Assembly (NCBI GenBank): GCA_035582835.1
Contig: JAYKAV010003376.1
Span: 281,298-345,297, forward strand
Reading direction: 5' to 3'
DNA length: 64,000 nucleotides
DNA from: Phoebastria nigripes
Taxonomy: Eukaryota > Chordata > Aves > Procellariiformes > Diomedeidae
This document shows, one piece after another, positions 1 through 12,129 of the stretch. Below the pieces are notes generated by a model. It did no database searches, was not told where the DNA came from, and worked only from the letters and a program-made list of their open reading frames with translations. The translations under genes and the position numbers were made by a program. Numbering within the stretch: position 1 is the stretch's first letter; the number at the start of each line of letters is the position of its first letter.

Positions 1-289
1 GGTTCCTAGTTTTCCAAGAAACCCGCAGAGAAAACTGAAGTCCCATGAAGCTGGTAGTCAGTGTTACTTCAAGAGCATGTATCAAATCTGACGCACGCTT
101 TTAAACTCATGGTGACTATAATCACGATCCATTGCAATGGATGTGCATAGATCAGTGCTAACCAGTATTTGTGTATTTTAATTAATACTGGGCTGCTGTA
201 GCTGATTAATAAATAATCCATTTTATCAATCACAGTGAGAGTCTCATTTTCTAGTATTGCTATGCTTACATGCCCTGTATTGAAAAAAG

Positions 290-315
290 TTACCCTAAGT
301 CATACCTTAGGGTAA
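290..315. repeat. Perfect 10-bp inverted repeat with 6-base loop
   Basis: ttaccctaag at 290-299 and cttagggtaa at 306-315 are exact reverse complements around the loop tcatac. It lies well past the TRABD2B stop codon. No T-run follows in a way that implies a function, and it may be chance or a small cruciform or hairpin. Confidence 0.8.
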
Positions 316-1964
316 GAAAACAGAATAAAGGAAATGTTTGGTTAGAGAACTGTACCGAAGCCATTCATGTGGGGTTCCTGAGCTAGGATCTATGGGAAGC
401 TACTTAATCTTATATTTATTGTAAAAGTCGTCTCTTCTCCCCTAACCAGAGGAAGCTCAGATGACTGAGTGAGCTAGATGCTTTTAGCTAGCAGAAGTCA
501 AGTGTGTGGACCCCAAAGCCAGGAGACACCTTGCTTTGACAGCTGCACTGCAGTATGACAAGCGTGGCACACCAGAGCAAGAGAAATTCGGTGAGCTCCA
601 GTAACATTCATTCATTTCACGGGAATTACGGACAAAATGCCAGGAAATGCAAATACGTCAAAACATACTTTGATAGCCAAGCTATTTACATACTGTGATA
701 TCCAAACATACCGTGATATCTGAGCTAATGAATATTGAACATTACTGTCCAGTGGAGGAGTAACTCAGAAAAAAACCTCATCAAATGGAGTGACTATTCT
801 GTGCAGTGTAATGACAGCTGTGTGGAGATATCTGTGTGCTCCTAATATTCAAAAAAGCCCCAGAGGCTTAGGGAGAAAGCCACAGTCTGGGAAACTGTAG
901 GACTCTAATTTCTAGTCTTGGTCCTATTGGTGGTTTTCCTTACGGTCTTGGACAAGTTGTTTCTGTTTTCTGCTCTTTTCTCTCTCCCTTATCTTTACGT
1001 GGTCTTGTCTATTTATACTGTAAGTTTTCCAACACCTGGCATTATTTCTGGGATGGTACCACAGAATCATTTCTGGATTTGATCAAATTACAACAAATAA
1101 AATTCAATGGGTTTTGGTTCGTTGGCTGTTCACTTTTACTATGTAACTTATCAGCACGCCTGAGATTTGCCTACCTTATTTCCAGTTCCTTTTTTGTGAA
1201 TAATACATTCTAATTCAGTTCTGATCTCTGCCTTGATTACAGCAGGAGAACCAATCATCTTTTTAAACGCATTAAGGTCAAGTTTGAAGGTCTGTTAAGC
1301 CATTATATTCAAATGAAGGTATTTCTAGGGTAATAGCTCAAATAAAACTAAAATGAAAGTTCTCAAAATACATTTCCAATATCCAGCTCCATGCAATAAA
1401 TATTATGCAAGGTGAATGGCTTCTGTCCAAAACTAACATCTCTAATCTCCTGCTAGCCAAAATACACAATCTGAAAGTATGCACAGGGTGTGCTCAAAGC
1501 TCACATTTGGGGCAAAGCTCAAAGTTTTCCATTCAGCTTTATCAACTGTTGTGCTTGGAAAAAATAGGGGTAGCTTCTAGCACTGTCTGCTGTACCCACT
1601 TATACTGACCACAAATCTACACAACTTTCTGTCAAAAATAGAGCAAAGGCTGGAGGTCACGGTGTGCAGTAAGTCAAAAAGAAGTTGTCTGTATTCTCCC
1701 TTTGCAAGACAATGGGTTGGGATGCATGATGGAAAAGCTCAGTATTTCATCATGGTTTCAAATAAAACCATATGCCTTTTGTAGTCTAATTATTTCCTAA
1801 CCTACTTTCCTGAATTAACTGGTACAATGGCAAACCGTGAATCCTAAACCGTCTCTCACTGCAGAGACTTTAAGATTGCATGGAATCATCTCTCCAGTCC
1901 TGGAGACCATGCTGTAGGGCTGCCGGGAAAGTCATATGACTATTTTCAGTCAGACTTTTATCAG

Positions 1965-1990
1965 TATTATTATCATCATCATCATTATCA
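1965..1990. repeat. ATT/ATC trinucleotide microsatellite
   Basis: Consecutive att and atc triplets in the TRABD2B downstream flank. A simple sequence repeat with no other feature. Confidence 0.8.
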
Positions 1991-3005
1991 CCTGGTATTT
2001 TTTTCAAGGTGAAAAAGCACTGCTTTTTCATAAAGAAAAGTTTGCATTTTATTTTTCTGTTTTTTGAGTCTTCTTTTTTAACTAAGATGTTTTCATCACA
2101 TATTTTTGATTTTTGGTTTGTAGGTGACTTCGAAAGAAAAACCCTATTTCAACCAAAATTAATTTTCTGGTTGAAACTATTGTATCCAAAGGGATTTTTC
2201 ATCATGTTTTGTTGGGGAAAAAAAATCAACATGCCTTATTAAACATAATAGTTTTTAAGATGGACGTGGGTTTTTTTCCCCATAGATGTTGTCCATCGCA
2301 TTTATGAAAAGTAGCTGCTTGGAGAGGGAGCAAATTTTTCAGTGAGTGTAAGGTGTCCTAGCTTTTCCATCCAAGTCAACAGAGGTACCATAGTCTACAA
2401 ACAGAGGAATGTTCTGTAGGTCTCCATGACACAGGGGTTAATTTGGTTCCTGTAGTCTTGAACAGATTTTGCACAAGTCATAATTCAGTGTGGAGATACC
2501 AGCTCTAAGCATCATAATAGCAAGATGAAGAGGAATTTGTAGATGTTTTTTGCCCTCCAGGTTGTCCATCTGCATTAATACAACTGGTACAAAGAAGTTC
2601 TATAGATTAGCAGGATACTACATCTTTATACCCTATAGACAGTCCAAGTTCTGTTCTCATTTACGCTGGGAAAGGTTGTAGGCTTGTGTTTATATAGGAT
2701 GAGGGAGAGAAGAAAATAATTCCAGTGGGATTAATCTAGACTTTAAAAGCAATTTTTTATTAAGAAAAAGGTGTCTTAATTTGCGTTAGCTAATGAATTA
2801 ATCCCAGGGCAAAGAGGGAAATCGGTAATTTCCAAAGAAGTTAAACAGTTGAGTTAAAGACAATAGGGGAACTTAGAGGGTTATCTTGACTAATGACTTA
2901 CTAAGTCATATAAAAATAACTGGGATTTTAGGTTGTAGCAGCTAACTTGAGTTAAGAATGCACCTATTTTTCTAATGGGCATAGGCCACAGAGAGCAGGA
3001 TCTGC

Positions 3006-3011
3006 TTTATT
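3006..3011 (-). promoter_or_regulatory. Candidate polyadenylation signal AATAAA for TRABD2B
   Basis: The plus strand reads tttatt here, giving a canonical AATAAA on the minus strand about 550 bases past the stop codon, with a short TGTGG stretch some 25-30 bases further on. It is the nearest canonical hexamer I found after the stop. Vertebrate TRABD2B transcripts may use much more distal sites, so this could be a proximal site or unused. Confidence 0.35.
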
Positions 3012-3563
3012 CAGTGTAAGCTATGCTAATGAGATTAAAAAAAAGTAAAATAAAGAAGTTCAGCAGATATGTACTTACTGGACAGTTTCTGTAAAAAGTA
3101 AGGGTTAAAGAAACAAAGAAGCCATTCATTTGGTGTCAGTTCAGACATTTGCAGAGTTGTCAGTTAGAAAACAAATATAGAAAATATTAATTTATCTGTT
3201 TCACCATCACTACTGATTAATAGGGATGTTATTAACATATACAACAAGAAAAAATAAGTTTACCAGTTGAATAAATACATTTTTCTTTTTCTTTTTTTTT
3301 CTTTATATGAACATGTATATTTTACAAAACCCCATAGCACTATGGGAAATAAAGATCCTTCTACAAAAAGAAGATGTAAGTCAGTGTTACAATAAAGCTT
3401 TAGAGTTTCAAAATGTATCATCTGGTCAAAGAGACAAAATTAGCTAGAAGGCACTACTGATTCACTGAGAAGGTCCAGTTTGTAATTGTTGTCATAACCT
3501 CCAATTCGTTCATAAATTATCTCTCTTATCTATTCCAAGGGATTGCACGTAATACTAACGTGG

Positions 3564-3786
3564 TCAGGAAGGCTGCAGTAGATTCAGAAGAAAAGAAGCT
3601 ATGGCCACGCAGAGAGGAGAAGTTATTGATGGCCATAAAAGGCTGGCTGAAGCTGAGCTTGTAGGCTGAGGCTGGGATGGGCGATCTGAACGCGGCCTCT
3701 GATCCAGCCGGTTTGAAATCCAGATGGGAGGTTTGACTGTGATGTAGCCATTGGTTATCCTGATATAGGAAGGCAACGTGGTGGTG
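3564..3786 (-). CDS. TRABD2B: TRABD2B (TIKI2) last coding exon, C-terminal tail and membrane anchor signal
   Basis: The acceptor is an excellent pyrimidine tract ending ttttcttttag. The first base, C, completes AG from the exon at 24171 to give Ser, so the junction reads VRIED-STTTLPSYIRI. STT after VRIED is also what I recall for human TRABD2B, which supports direct joining. The exon encodes 73 residues and a TGA at 3566-3564. The middle (ITNGYITVKPP, then RLDQRPRSDRPSQPQP) is hydrophilic and appears diverged from mammals. The end has a small-residue stretch SSASAS, 26-31 residues from the terminus, followed by a hydrophobic run with core LCVAIASFLLNLL. No basic cytoplasmic tail follows. That layout fits a GPI-attachment signal. 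TIKI proteins have been described both as single-pass type I membrane proteins and as GPI-anchored, so the anchor type is inference. Confidence 0.93.
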
Positions 3787-6700
3787 CTAAAAGAAAACAC
3801 AAAAGAAGGAAATTAAACAGGAGAACCCTTATCTCTACTCTGCGAGCTGTCATCCTATGTGGTAGTAACATCAGCAATGACAATCACAATTATTATTATT
3901 ATTTGCATGCATTAGACATGCAGGGAGATCCCCNGGGGCTGGTAAGTGTGATGGTCTGGAAACACCTCTGATTCAGGATGTCCCTCAGCTTCCAGCTGCT
4001 GGTAGAATATAACCAAAGGAAGGATCACTCTTGATGTATCTAGTTTATTGCACTCATTTTTTTAAGCATACACTCTTGGCCAGCATGAGAGACTGTGATA
4101 GATGTATCTTTGTGCTGACCCAGGATGACACCATTCTTATGTTCTTAGGCACCTTCTTGCCACCAAATGTCTCAAAATTTGTCTTGTCTCAGAGACATGT
4201 CTTGTCCACTGTGGACTGGATACTAAGTCCAGGAGGGGCCACAAAACATGTCCTTCCCCTGTTTCACAAGCCATAAAGAATTTCCCAGGATCCTCTTACA
4301 CATCTGATAACCTTGAGCACAGGAGACCAAGCAGCTTCATTTCTTTTCCTGGCTTTAAGATATTTTGGATCAAATCACAATGCCAAAACCAGACTCAGTC
4401 CGAAGTTTCCCTGTCTGTGGATTTGCCTCAATAGCGGTGTGATTATTTATTGATTGTAGCTTGAGTGAGCACTTTGATTTGAATGGGCAGGTTGGAATTC
4501 ATCTTGATTCCCATGACACTGAAGATCAAAAAGGTCCATTTACAATTGATTCGGAAGTTTCAAGTTGTAATCTCCATTTCATAAAATGCTTCCATTGCAT
4601 CCATTATTGGATGATCCATAATCCACCAGTTGTCACAGAGCAGCACAACTGAGCATGCAGACTGTGCAAGGTGGATTCTGGACTTAAAAACAAGGCATTC
4701 TGCTGTGGAGCAAGGAGAAAAAAGACAAGTTCCCCTGAAAACAAGATGTGACACTAATACCTGCAGATTCTCTGTGTTATTTTTTAAATCTTCCATAAAG
4801 GGGATTTGGAGGCACTGAAAATGACCATCAAATATTTTTTTATGGGGTAAGAAGCTATGCAGTCCTATAAATATTTAGCTACAGTATCTGAGATCTTGAC
4901 CTGGGAAGAAAAAGGCTGTGTCTTGCATAATATCAGATAACAGGAACAATACCTTGCTCCAGATTCATGCACAGAAATAGAATTTAGTAGCACTGAAGGC
5001 TTTTGTCTTTTTCTGTCTAAGCAATAACAAGATAGCTTTTAGCTCAGCTGCTTCAATCACAAACTGTGAGAAGATCAGAGTCCACCCAGAAGAGGGCACT
5101 GGTTAACACACACGCGGGTCAACATCAAATCCAATAGACAATTACTGCACATTACACTTCACCCCAGGTTTTGGGATAATTCATTTAATTTCTTCCCTCA
5201 TCCTTTATATTGTCACCACGTCTTCTGGGTGGGATAGTTGTTCTGTAGCTAGAGGTGATCTTAACTAATATACAATGAATTAGGGTAAAAAGAAAAGGCA
5301 GTCTAGAATTAAAGACATGGGAATTGCTTCATGGGAGCAGATAATCCATCCAACCAGTATTAGGTCTTTGACAGTGAGAAGCGGTGCTCATTCCAGAGGA
5401 ACAAACTGCTGTAAATAGAAAATTCTGAAAGCAAGCCTTGCCAGAGAAAGCTCTTATCTAAATTCCCATGGTGAGTGGTTGGTTTATGTCTTGAACTGAT
5501 GATACAAGACACATAGCTTTAGAGCTTCTGCTATATTGCATCAAAACGGCTGCAGTCACTTAATACAAAGAGTTGATCTGGGATAAGCTAATGCCGCTGT
5601 TTCAAATTTGTCCAGCTTTTTTGAGCAGTTAATTTAGTGCTGGCAAGAATGATACCAGATCAGGCACTGTCTATCCAAGCTCCTGTAATATACATAACAT
5701 CAAGTATGAATGGCCTTCCCACAGTGAATACAAAGCATCATTAAAGCATATTTCTGACAAAACTAGGTACTACACGCTCTGCGTAATTCAACAGAAATGC
5801 AGACATGCTCCAACTTCTGTTCCAGATCTCATTTATCCCGTTGAGTGATGCTGTGGTGCACAGATCTGGCAACACTGACAGTGGGATCACAATTTTGGGT
5901 TTTTTGCCCTGTACCAGTTTTCCCCAAGGTAGGTATGGGCAGGTGCTTGTACTCATCTTTTGGTTACTGTTTGTCCCTTTACAGAACTACATAATTTAGC
6001 CCTAAATTAAATTTTAAACTGCAAGGAGGGTCTGGTTTTCAATTTCAATTTAAAAAGCATTGCCAAAATGCCATTCAGACTTGCAGTTTGGGTGTATCCT
6101 GCTCCTGACACATTCTATGGGCTTGATCCGCCAGTGAGATTAAAACGTCCCTTGCGCAAACTGTCTTTCTGCACCTCAGGGATGTATTGTGTGACATGTC
6201 CGATGGGGGACACAGGCTGGCCAGGGAACCCGTAAAAGAATCACGAGCCCATTCATCAGCCAACTACATCTAAGGGATTCCTAAAGCAGCCTTAAATCAA
6301 CATTTTACGTTTCTGTATGATGTTTCTATTTTCTAGTCAACTGTCAGAAGTGTTTTGTTGGTTTTTTGTTGATTTTTTTTTTCACCCTTCCCTGTAGGGA
6401 AAAAACCCTACCCTAAAGTTTACTGAAAATCCCAGGGTTTCCTGTCAAAAGACTGAGAATTTTTGACCACTCTTCTCCTCAGTCAGTGAGGTCATTTTCT
6501 GTTTTCAAGACATTAGTTTTCTATAAAGGCTTCCTTGTTAAGATAAATACTGTTAGGTGGGGTTGTTTGTTTTTAAAAAATCCTTAAGTGCTTTACAAGA
6601 GAAGAACAGTGCGTTTCCATTAACGTGTACAAAGCATGCTAATAGCAAATGAATCACAGTTTATCCATATAAAACATTTTGTTAAATGCAACTTTACTTC

Positions 6701-7796
6701 TAAAATGCTCGCCGACTGCCAAGGTGGTTTAGAGATATTTAAAGAGAATGATCCCTTTTACCAAATGCTACAAAACTCCTTCTATAATCTCCAAGTTTGT
6801 AACTAGGCTGTTTCTGTAGTGAATGGGGAGAGAAACCTCTCCAGAAGGTTGTCCACCTCATTCCAGTGCAGGTCTCCAGGGGGTACTTATTCTTGCTTGG
6901 NGTCTTTCTCTTCCTAAGGGTTACAGAGGGGCCCTAGACAGCGAGGTTAGATTACAACCTAATCTTAGAGGAGGCCCTGGTGTAAGGAGATGACTTCTCC
7001 AAATTCCCTCTGAGCATGTTTGTACATGCACATAGGATCTCACTGACTCTCAGACCTTCCCTAAGGATGAAAGCAGCAGCAGAGTCCCCTGAACTCAACT
7101 GGAAACTTTCCATTATCCTCAGGGAGGTTTTGATCATTCCTGAAATGAACATAGAGAATAATATAAATGAATCACAGATCTGAGGGATAATAATCTAAAT
7201 TATTATCACGCCTTCTCTTGCCAGCCCAGGATATTCTGTATTTCAGTCTTTTGTGTCTGATAAAAATATCTTTAATAAAACATTCCACATGATCTGTGGT
7301 GAACAGGCAACCACTGGCTTCACTGTTCATACCTCTATTTTTTGCTTCTGTGTATGGGATTGTTTTAAAANTTTGGAAGACTCCAGGTATCTTTTAGCCA
7401 AATGACCTGCGGTATCATATTCATGAGCTTGTACTTTTGATCAGATAATAGGGCAGTTTTTCAAATCAGTGCATTAGTCATACATTGTCTTACCATCATT
7501 AGAACATGTAAAACTTTCCCAAAAAATGGGGCCCCAGGCAGAGGCTTTGTGAACAGACCCTACTGAATCCAATTACATGATTCAAGTCCTCTGTTCTGGG
7601 GCATGCTGAAGCACCTTGATGATTTGGGAGCATTTTAAAACTGAAAAATAAAACAAACACACATGCAAGCCTTTGGGGGAATTTCTGTTCTGGTTTAGCT
7701 TGCAAGGACTTTGCAAGGAGCTCAGAAACTAATTTTTAGTGTGACTTGGTTTATCCATATAAGCAGGGCTCATCTGACCACATGTGACACCACAGC

Positions 7797-8320
7797 AGAA
7801 TCACAGAAGATAGGACCAGAAGGGACTTTCTGGCCCATCTGTCCCAAAGACAGGAACAAGATCTAAACACTTCCTGACATTTATGTCTAATCCAATCTCA
7901 AAAAAACCCTACAATGATAGCAATTCCAGAGTCTCTGCAGACATCTATTGCAGCATTTCACCATTCCTGACGTCCAGAATTGCTGCCTAATGTTTCACCA
8001 AATCTGCCTTGCTGCAGCGCAAGTTCGAGACTTCTCCTGTCCCCATGGACAGGTTTATTCCTCTCCTCTTCTCAGCAGCCTTTCACGTGTTTTAAAGACT
8101 TAACCATGTTTCACCTCAGCCTTCTGTCTTTTAAACAAACAATTCCCTCTGCCTTTCTCTGCAAGTCCTCAGGTGCTCTCCCTCCATCCTTTCCTCTACT
8201 CTCCCCTGGCTCTGCCTAATTGATCTGTGTCTTCTCTGGAGTGAGATGCCCCAAACTGGAAACAGTAGGTCTAGCTGTGATATTGCCAGCCCTGTGCTTT
8301 GCGCAGTAGGTACCACGGCT
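7797..8320 (-). mobile_element. Old CR1-clade LINE 3' fragment
   Basis: On the plus strand the segment reads agaatcacag, then 'aggaccagaagggac', 'cttcctgacatttatgtc', 'cctaatgtttcacc', 'atgtttcacctcagccttct' and 'tctggagtgagatgcccc'. This is the antisense order of the 3' end of old amniote CR1 elements, so the element lies on the minus strand with its 3' tail near 7797. It is heavily diverged and 5'-truncated, as is usual for CR1. The far end is approximate. Open frames within it are relics or chance, not genes. Confidence 0.75.
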
Positions 8321-9849
8321 TCTTTATTTGCAAAGCAAAAGAAAGTACATGAAAAATATGCAATCTCTAGGAAGATGGTCTTTTCACTACTTTTTGCCCC
8401 CAACATTCAAACCACCTTTATGGTCCCAGTAACTGTTCTGAAGCTGACGGAAAATGGATGGTGCTCTGAGGGGGTGAGGACTGACTGAATTATGGTGATA
8501 TTTCTATGCATTTTTAATCTGCTGCCATGCCTCGGTCCTAACACAGTTTCTGTTCAGGGTGGAGGAAGTGACCCTTTTAAGCATAACTTACAAAGTGTTT
8601 GGGGATTTTTCTGGATCAAAGGAACTATATAAACACATGACAACTATTTTTAATAAATGTAAACAAATGTAGACTCAGACAGCCTTTCTTACAATAGCAT
8701 CTGATGAAAGAAGCTTATCAAGACAATGTGCCAGCATAGATTGAACCCTGAAAAAATGCATGTTTCAATTGGAAACCTAAAGAGCTAGTAAACTGAAAGA
8801 AAATTTTTGAGTAAATATAATAATGGCTGTTTTGCATTTGTGATTTGATGTTAACCTTATGATGGCTAGGTTTTTTTCAAGTGATATTGAGCATATGCTT
8901 CCTTTTTCTTTTCAAACAAATTTTGCCCTATTTTTTTTCCTTTTCATTTAATGAACAGATGTGAAAGGAGTTGATCATGTTATTTTTCTGGTGATCAGAA
9001 ATAATGTTCTGCTAGTGAAGACAATTATTCTTGGAACTAACCAGACCTATTTATGTCACCAAAATTTATTAATCAAGATTTGAAAAATACATCTGCTTAA
9101 AGCGCTGGGACGAACCCATTGCACTATGTAAACAAGCTGGCTGGCAAGAAGTCTGACCACACGTTTGAAAGAACAGAATAGGTGCTCAACCAAGAGGAAA
9201 AAAGAGTACGTTGGGGGAAAAAAAAATCACACTAGAAATAAGTCACAAGGATTTAACTGTGAAAACCACTAGAGTAACCTCTTAAAGGGAATGTGAAGTC
9301 CCCATCTCCTGAAATTTTCCTATTATTATTTGATATGTTTCTGGAAGGAATTCTTTAGATCAGCATAGGCTCCGTTCCCCGCAAGCTTCATCTATCTCTT
9401 CATCATTGCCTTCCTTATGGACACTGTTCTTGCAGCCTGAGGGATAAATCCTGCAGCCGAAACCAGGACAGATGCTGAGTCTCCTGGCCCCAGACTAGCA
9501 GGATGCTAAGCACTGCAAGCACACGAGTGCTTCCAGCAAGGCTAGTATTCACATACCTACAACTCAGCACGTCCTAAAGTCCTTTGTGGGATCAAGGCCA
9601 AGAGGTTCATGCTTTTGCAAGGTTCAGTTCATTGAAAAAAAAAAATAATCCAACCTGGATCTGATTAAGGAATCCAGTTTTGGTCCAGAGGAGGCCACTA
9701 CTTATTTGCAGTAGTGTAGTAAACTGCCTTTGCATGTCTGAATGAGTAAGCAATATCACANGCTGGTTTGTGGCCAACAGAGAAGACAGGGGATGAGCCA
9801 AAGAAAAGCCTTATCTCTACTATTTTCCCTTTACCCCAGGGTTACTGGG

Positions 9850-11700
9850 AGCCCAGATCTTTGGCCATTTTCCACACTGCAAGCATCCACCCTCTCGGCG
9901 AGCAGCACAGCAGAGTCGTGGGGAGGCAGCTGCAGCCACGCTATCGATAGAGGGGTCAGGCAACAACATCGGGAGCATTTCAACAACCCGTCGCTGTCGA
10001 TCCGAGCTTTCCTTCTGACAAGACTCAAATGGGAACCATCCTTCCACCGGAGAGGAACACCAAGCTCCTATCCAGCCTTATTTCAACGCTCTGGCTCCTC
10101 TAGAGACTAACAGCAAGCAATTCCCCTCCTTGAAGCGGGCACCTGTGAGCCTCCAACCCCCGTGCAGAGGCAAAAGGCAGTGCATGTCCACTGATAGAGG
10201 TCTATTCCCCCAGCCCTGCTCTTTGGTAGGACCATGTCTGCCACGGCTTATCTCTAGGAGAAAGAAGAGTGTATCGAGGGAAAAGAGAGAAAGGGAAGCA
10301 CAAGTTTCACCAGGCATTGGCTGTGAAAGGACAGAAAGCTGTGAACAAGCATGCAAGGACCCCGAGCCACGCTGTCACTGTGTGCTCAAGCACAGGAAGG
10401 GTGGTGGTGGGGAGCAGGATGCTGCATGCAAGGATGGGATGGTTGGGGAAGCGATGTGAGGCACCATCCCCTCCTGAACACGCAGGACCCGAGGCTGTCA
10501 GCAGCACCTGCGTAAGATGCCATTATGGAGAATCACAGGCAGTCCTTCAGATGCCCTGGCCTTTCATAAGATTTAAAGGGTGGGATTAATTGTAGCTATC
10601 TCAGATGAAGGCTTATAGTTGAAGCTATTTAACTGTGTTCCCGCTATAGTTCATGGGGAACAAGATGTCTCAAGAGGACAATCCTTTCCCCCCAAAGGCA
10701 CGTCTCTAAGGTAAGCGAGATGAGCTGCTTCTGAAGATCTCTGTCTCTGGAATTCAGGTCTCCTGAACCCCAGCCAAACTCTAGCCCCAGTGAGGGCTTT
10801 GACTGGTAAGGACAGGTTCCTAAACTGGGATGGGGCCACAGGGTGGGGAAGAGGAAAACTGCTGATTCTGCAGCACAAAAAGCAGCGGCTGGTGGGGACA
10901 CAGCTCCCCTCCTCGGTCCCACAGCAGGTCCCCAACAACGGGCATGGCAGGGCCTGGTGTCCCCTCTTTGGGGTCTTGGCTCTGAGCTTTGACATGAAGG
11001 AGGAGAAGGTGGCTTACTTGGCCCAGTGGCTCCAGGGAGGCCACGCTGGTGTAAACAGGAGGAGGCTCAATGTTGAAATCCAGTTCAAACGCCTCTGGTG
11101 CAGTTTTGACCCCCTCTCTGGATGGGCCATGGGCTGGAAGCCAGGAGATTTGTTTCTTATCCCNGTGTCACCCACCAAGGAACCATCAAAACCTCATTAA
11201 ATCACTTTACTTCTATTACTCCCCTGACTCTGATCTGAGTCAAGACCTTGAAGCGTTAGCGTGACACCACCGGCATTAACCCAACGTGAAACGTTTTGCA
11301 GGCTCTCACTGTGATTTGCAGGTCCCAATTGCCCAGGCCACCTGCAAAATACCTCCATGATGACAAATTCAGCCCTGAAGTGACATTGACCTGCCGCGAG
11401 GCTGAGCACTTACAGGGGCATCCTAAAGCCACAGGTGGGTCATGTTGTTAAGGCAAAGTGTATCATCTGCTGCGGGGCCAGAGGAAGGGACGGGGATGGG
11501 ACGGGAAGGGACAGGGCCAGTGGGGACTGCTGCATCAGAGACAGGGGAAAGAGGAGGAAAGGAGTTTGCTGTCACAGCCATGCAGCCTGAGGGTCCCCCG
11601 GGCATGGGGACACAGCGATGCAAAGGTGGACACGAGGATGCATCTAGCAGGTAGGGAAGGAGCAGGTGAGAAACAACTCCAGCACAGCCCGTGGGCCCTT
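9850..11700. other. GC- and CpG-richer intronic patch, no gene recognised
   Basis: By eye this stretch is clearly richer in G+C than the flanking intron. It has a local CpG cluster at roughly 9895-10070 (ctcggcgag, ctatcgatag, cgtcgctgtcgatccg). Several frames stay open for 60-140 codons on both strands at once, as expected from stop-codon depletion in GC-rich DNA rather than from coding. None of the translations resembles a family I know. It could hold an intronic regulatory element or a non-coding RNA exon, but the sequence does not show either. Confidence 0.4.
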
Positions 11701-12081
11701 TTCTGAAGTGAATTTTCAGCATGTGGGAAAGTTTCCTGCACCTCGCGGTCAGGTTTAGCTTTCCCCCATCCCCAGAGGAGACCGCGTATGGCCCTTTTCA
11801 ACCACATGCCCTGAAATCCTTCAGGAAAACACTGCAAATACAAATCCTGCACCCACACGTGTGGCAGTGGCAGAATCAGGCCGTTCCTTTCCAGACAACT
11901 GCAGAATGGTGTAAAAACACAGAACATTGTAAAAACCAATAACCTTTGAAGCACACCCTCTGAGTAATTACCCCATTCCCATCTAATGACTTAAAGATGT
12001 TATATTTCTCTCTGATTTGGCAACAACAAAGATTTCGACCTTATTAAAACCAGCCCGTCAGGAAACTACATGTCATCCTTT

Positions 12082-12129
12082 AAAAAAAGAAAAAAAAGGA
12101 AAAAAAAAGAGGGAAAAAAAAAAAGAAAT
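12082..12129. repeat. A/G-rich low-complexity tract
   Basis: An almost pure purine run, mostly A with scattered G, within the last TRABD2B intron. Such tracts are common in vertebrate introns. Confidence 0.85.

Larger units (their letters stand above)
1..3563 (-). other. TRABD2B 3' UTR and downstream flank, boundary unknown
   Basis: This AT-rich sequence follows the TRABD2B stop codon in the direction of transcription. Part of it must be 3' UTR, but its end cannot be fixed from sequence alone. Candidate polyadenylation hexamers on the minus strand occur at 3011-3006 and near 2761-2756. I see no exon of a neighbouring gene. Small structures present are a perfect 10-bp hairpin at 290-315, an 18-bp-spaced imperfect direct repeat (acatactgtgatatc / acataccgtgatatc) at 688-720, and an ATT/ATC microsatellite at about 1965-1990. 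Confidence 0.6.

Noticed and set aside
7980..8488. Several 80-90 codon frames on both strands
   Set aside because: Most of them fall inside the antisense CR1 relic. They do not correspond to intact CR1 protein or to a host gene.
11535..11954. 139-codon open frame on the minus strand in the GC-rich patch
   Set aside because: No recognisable family. Other frames on both strands are equally open over the same bases, and no supporting splice signals or composition point to coding.
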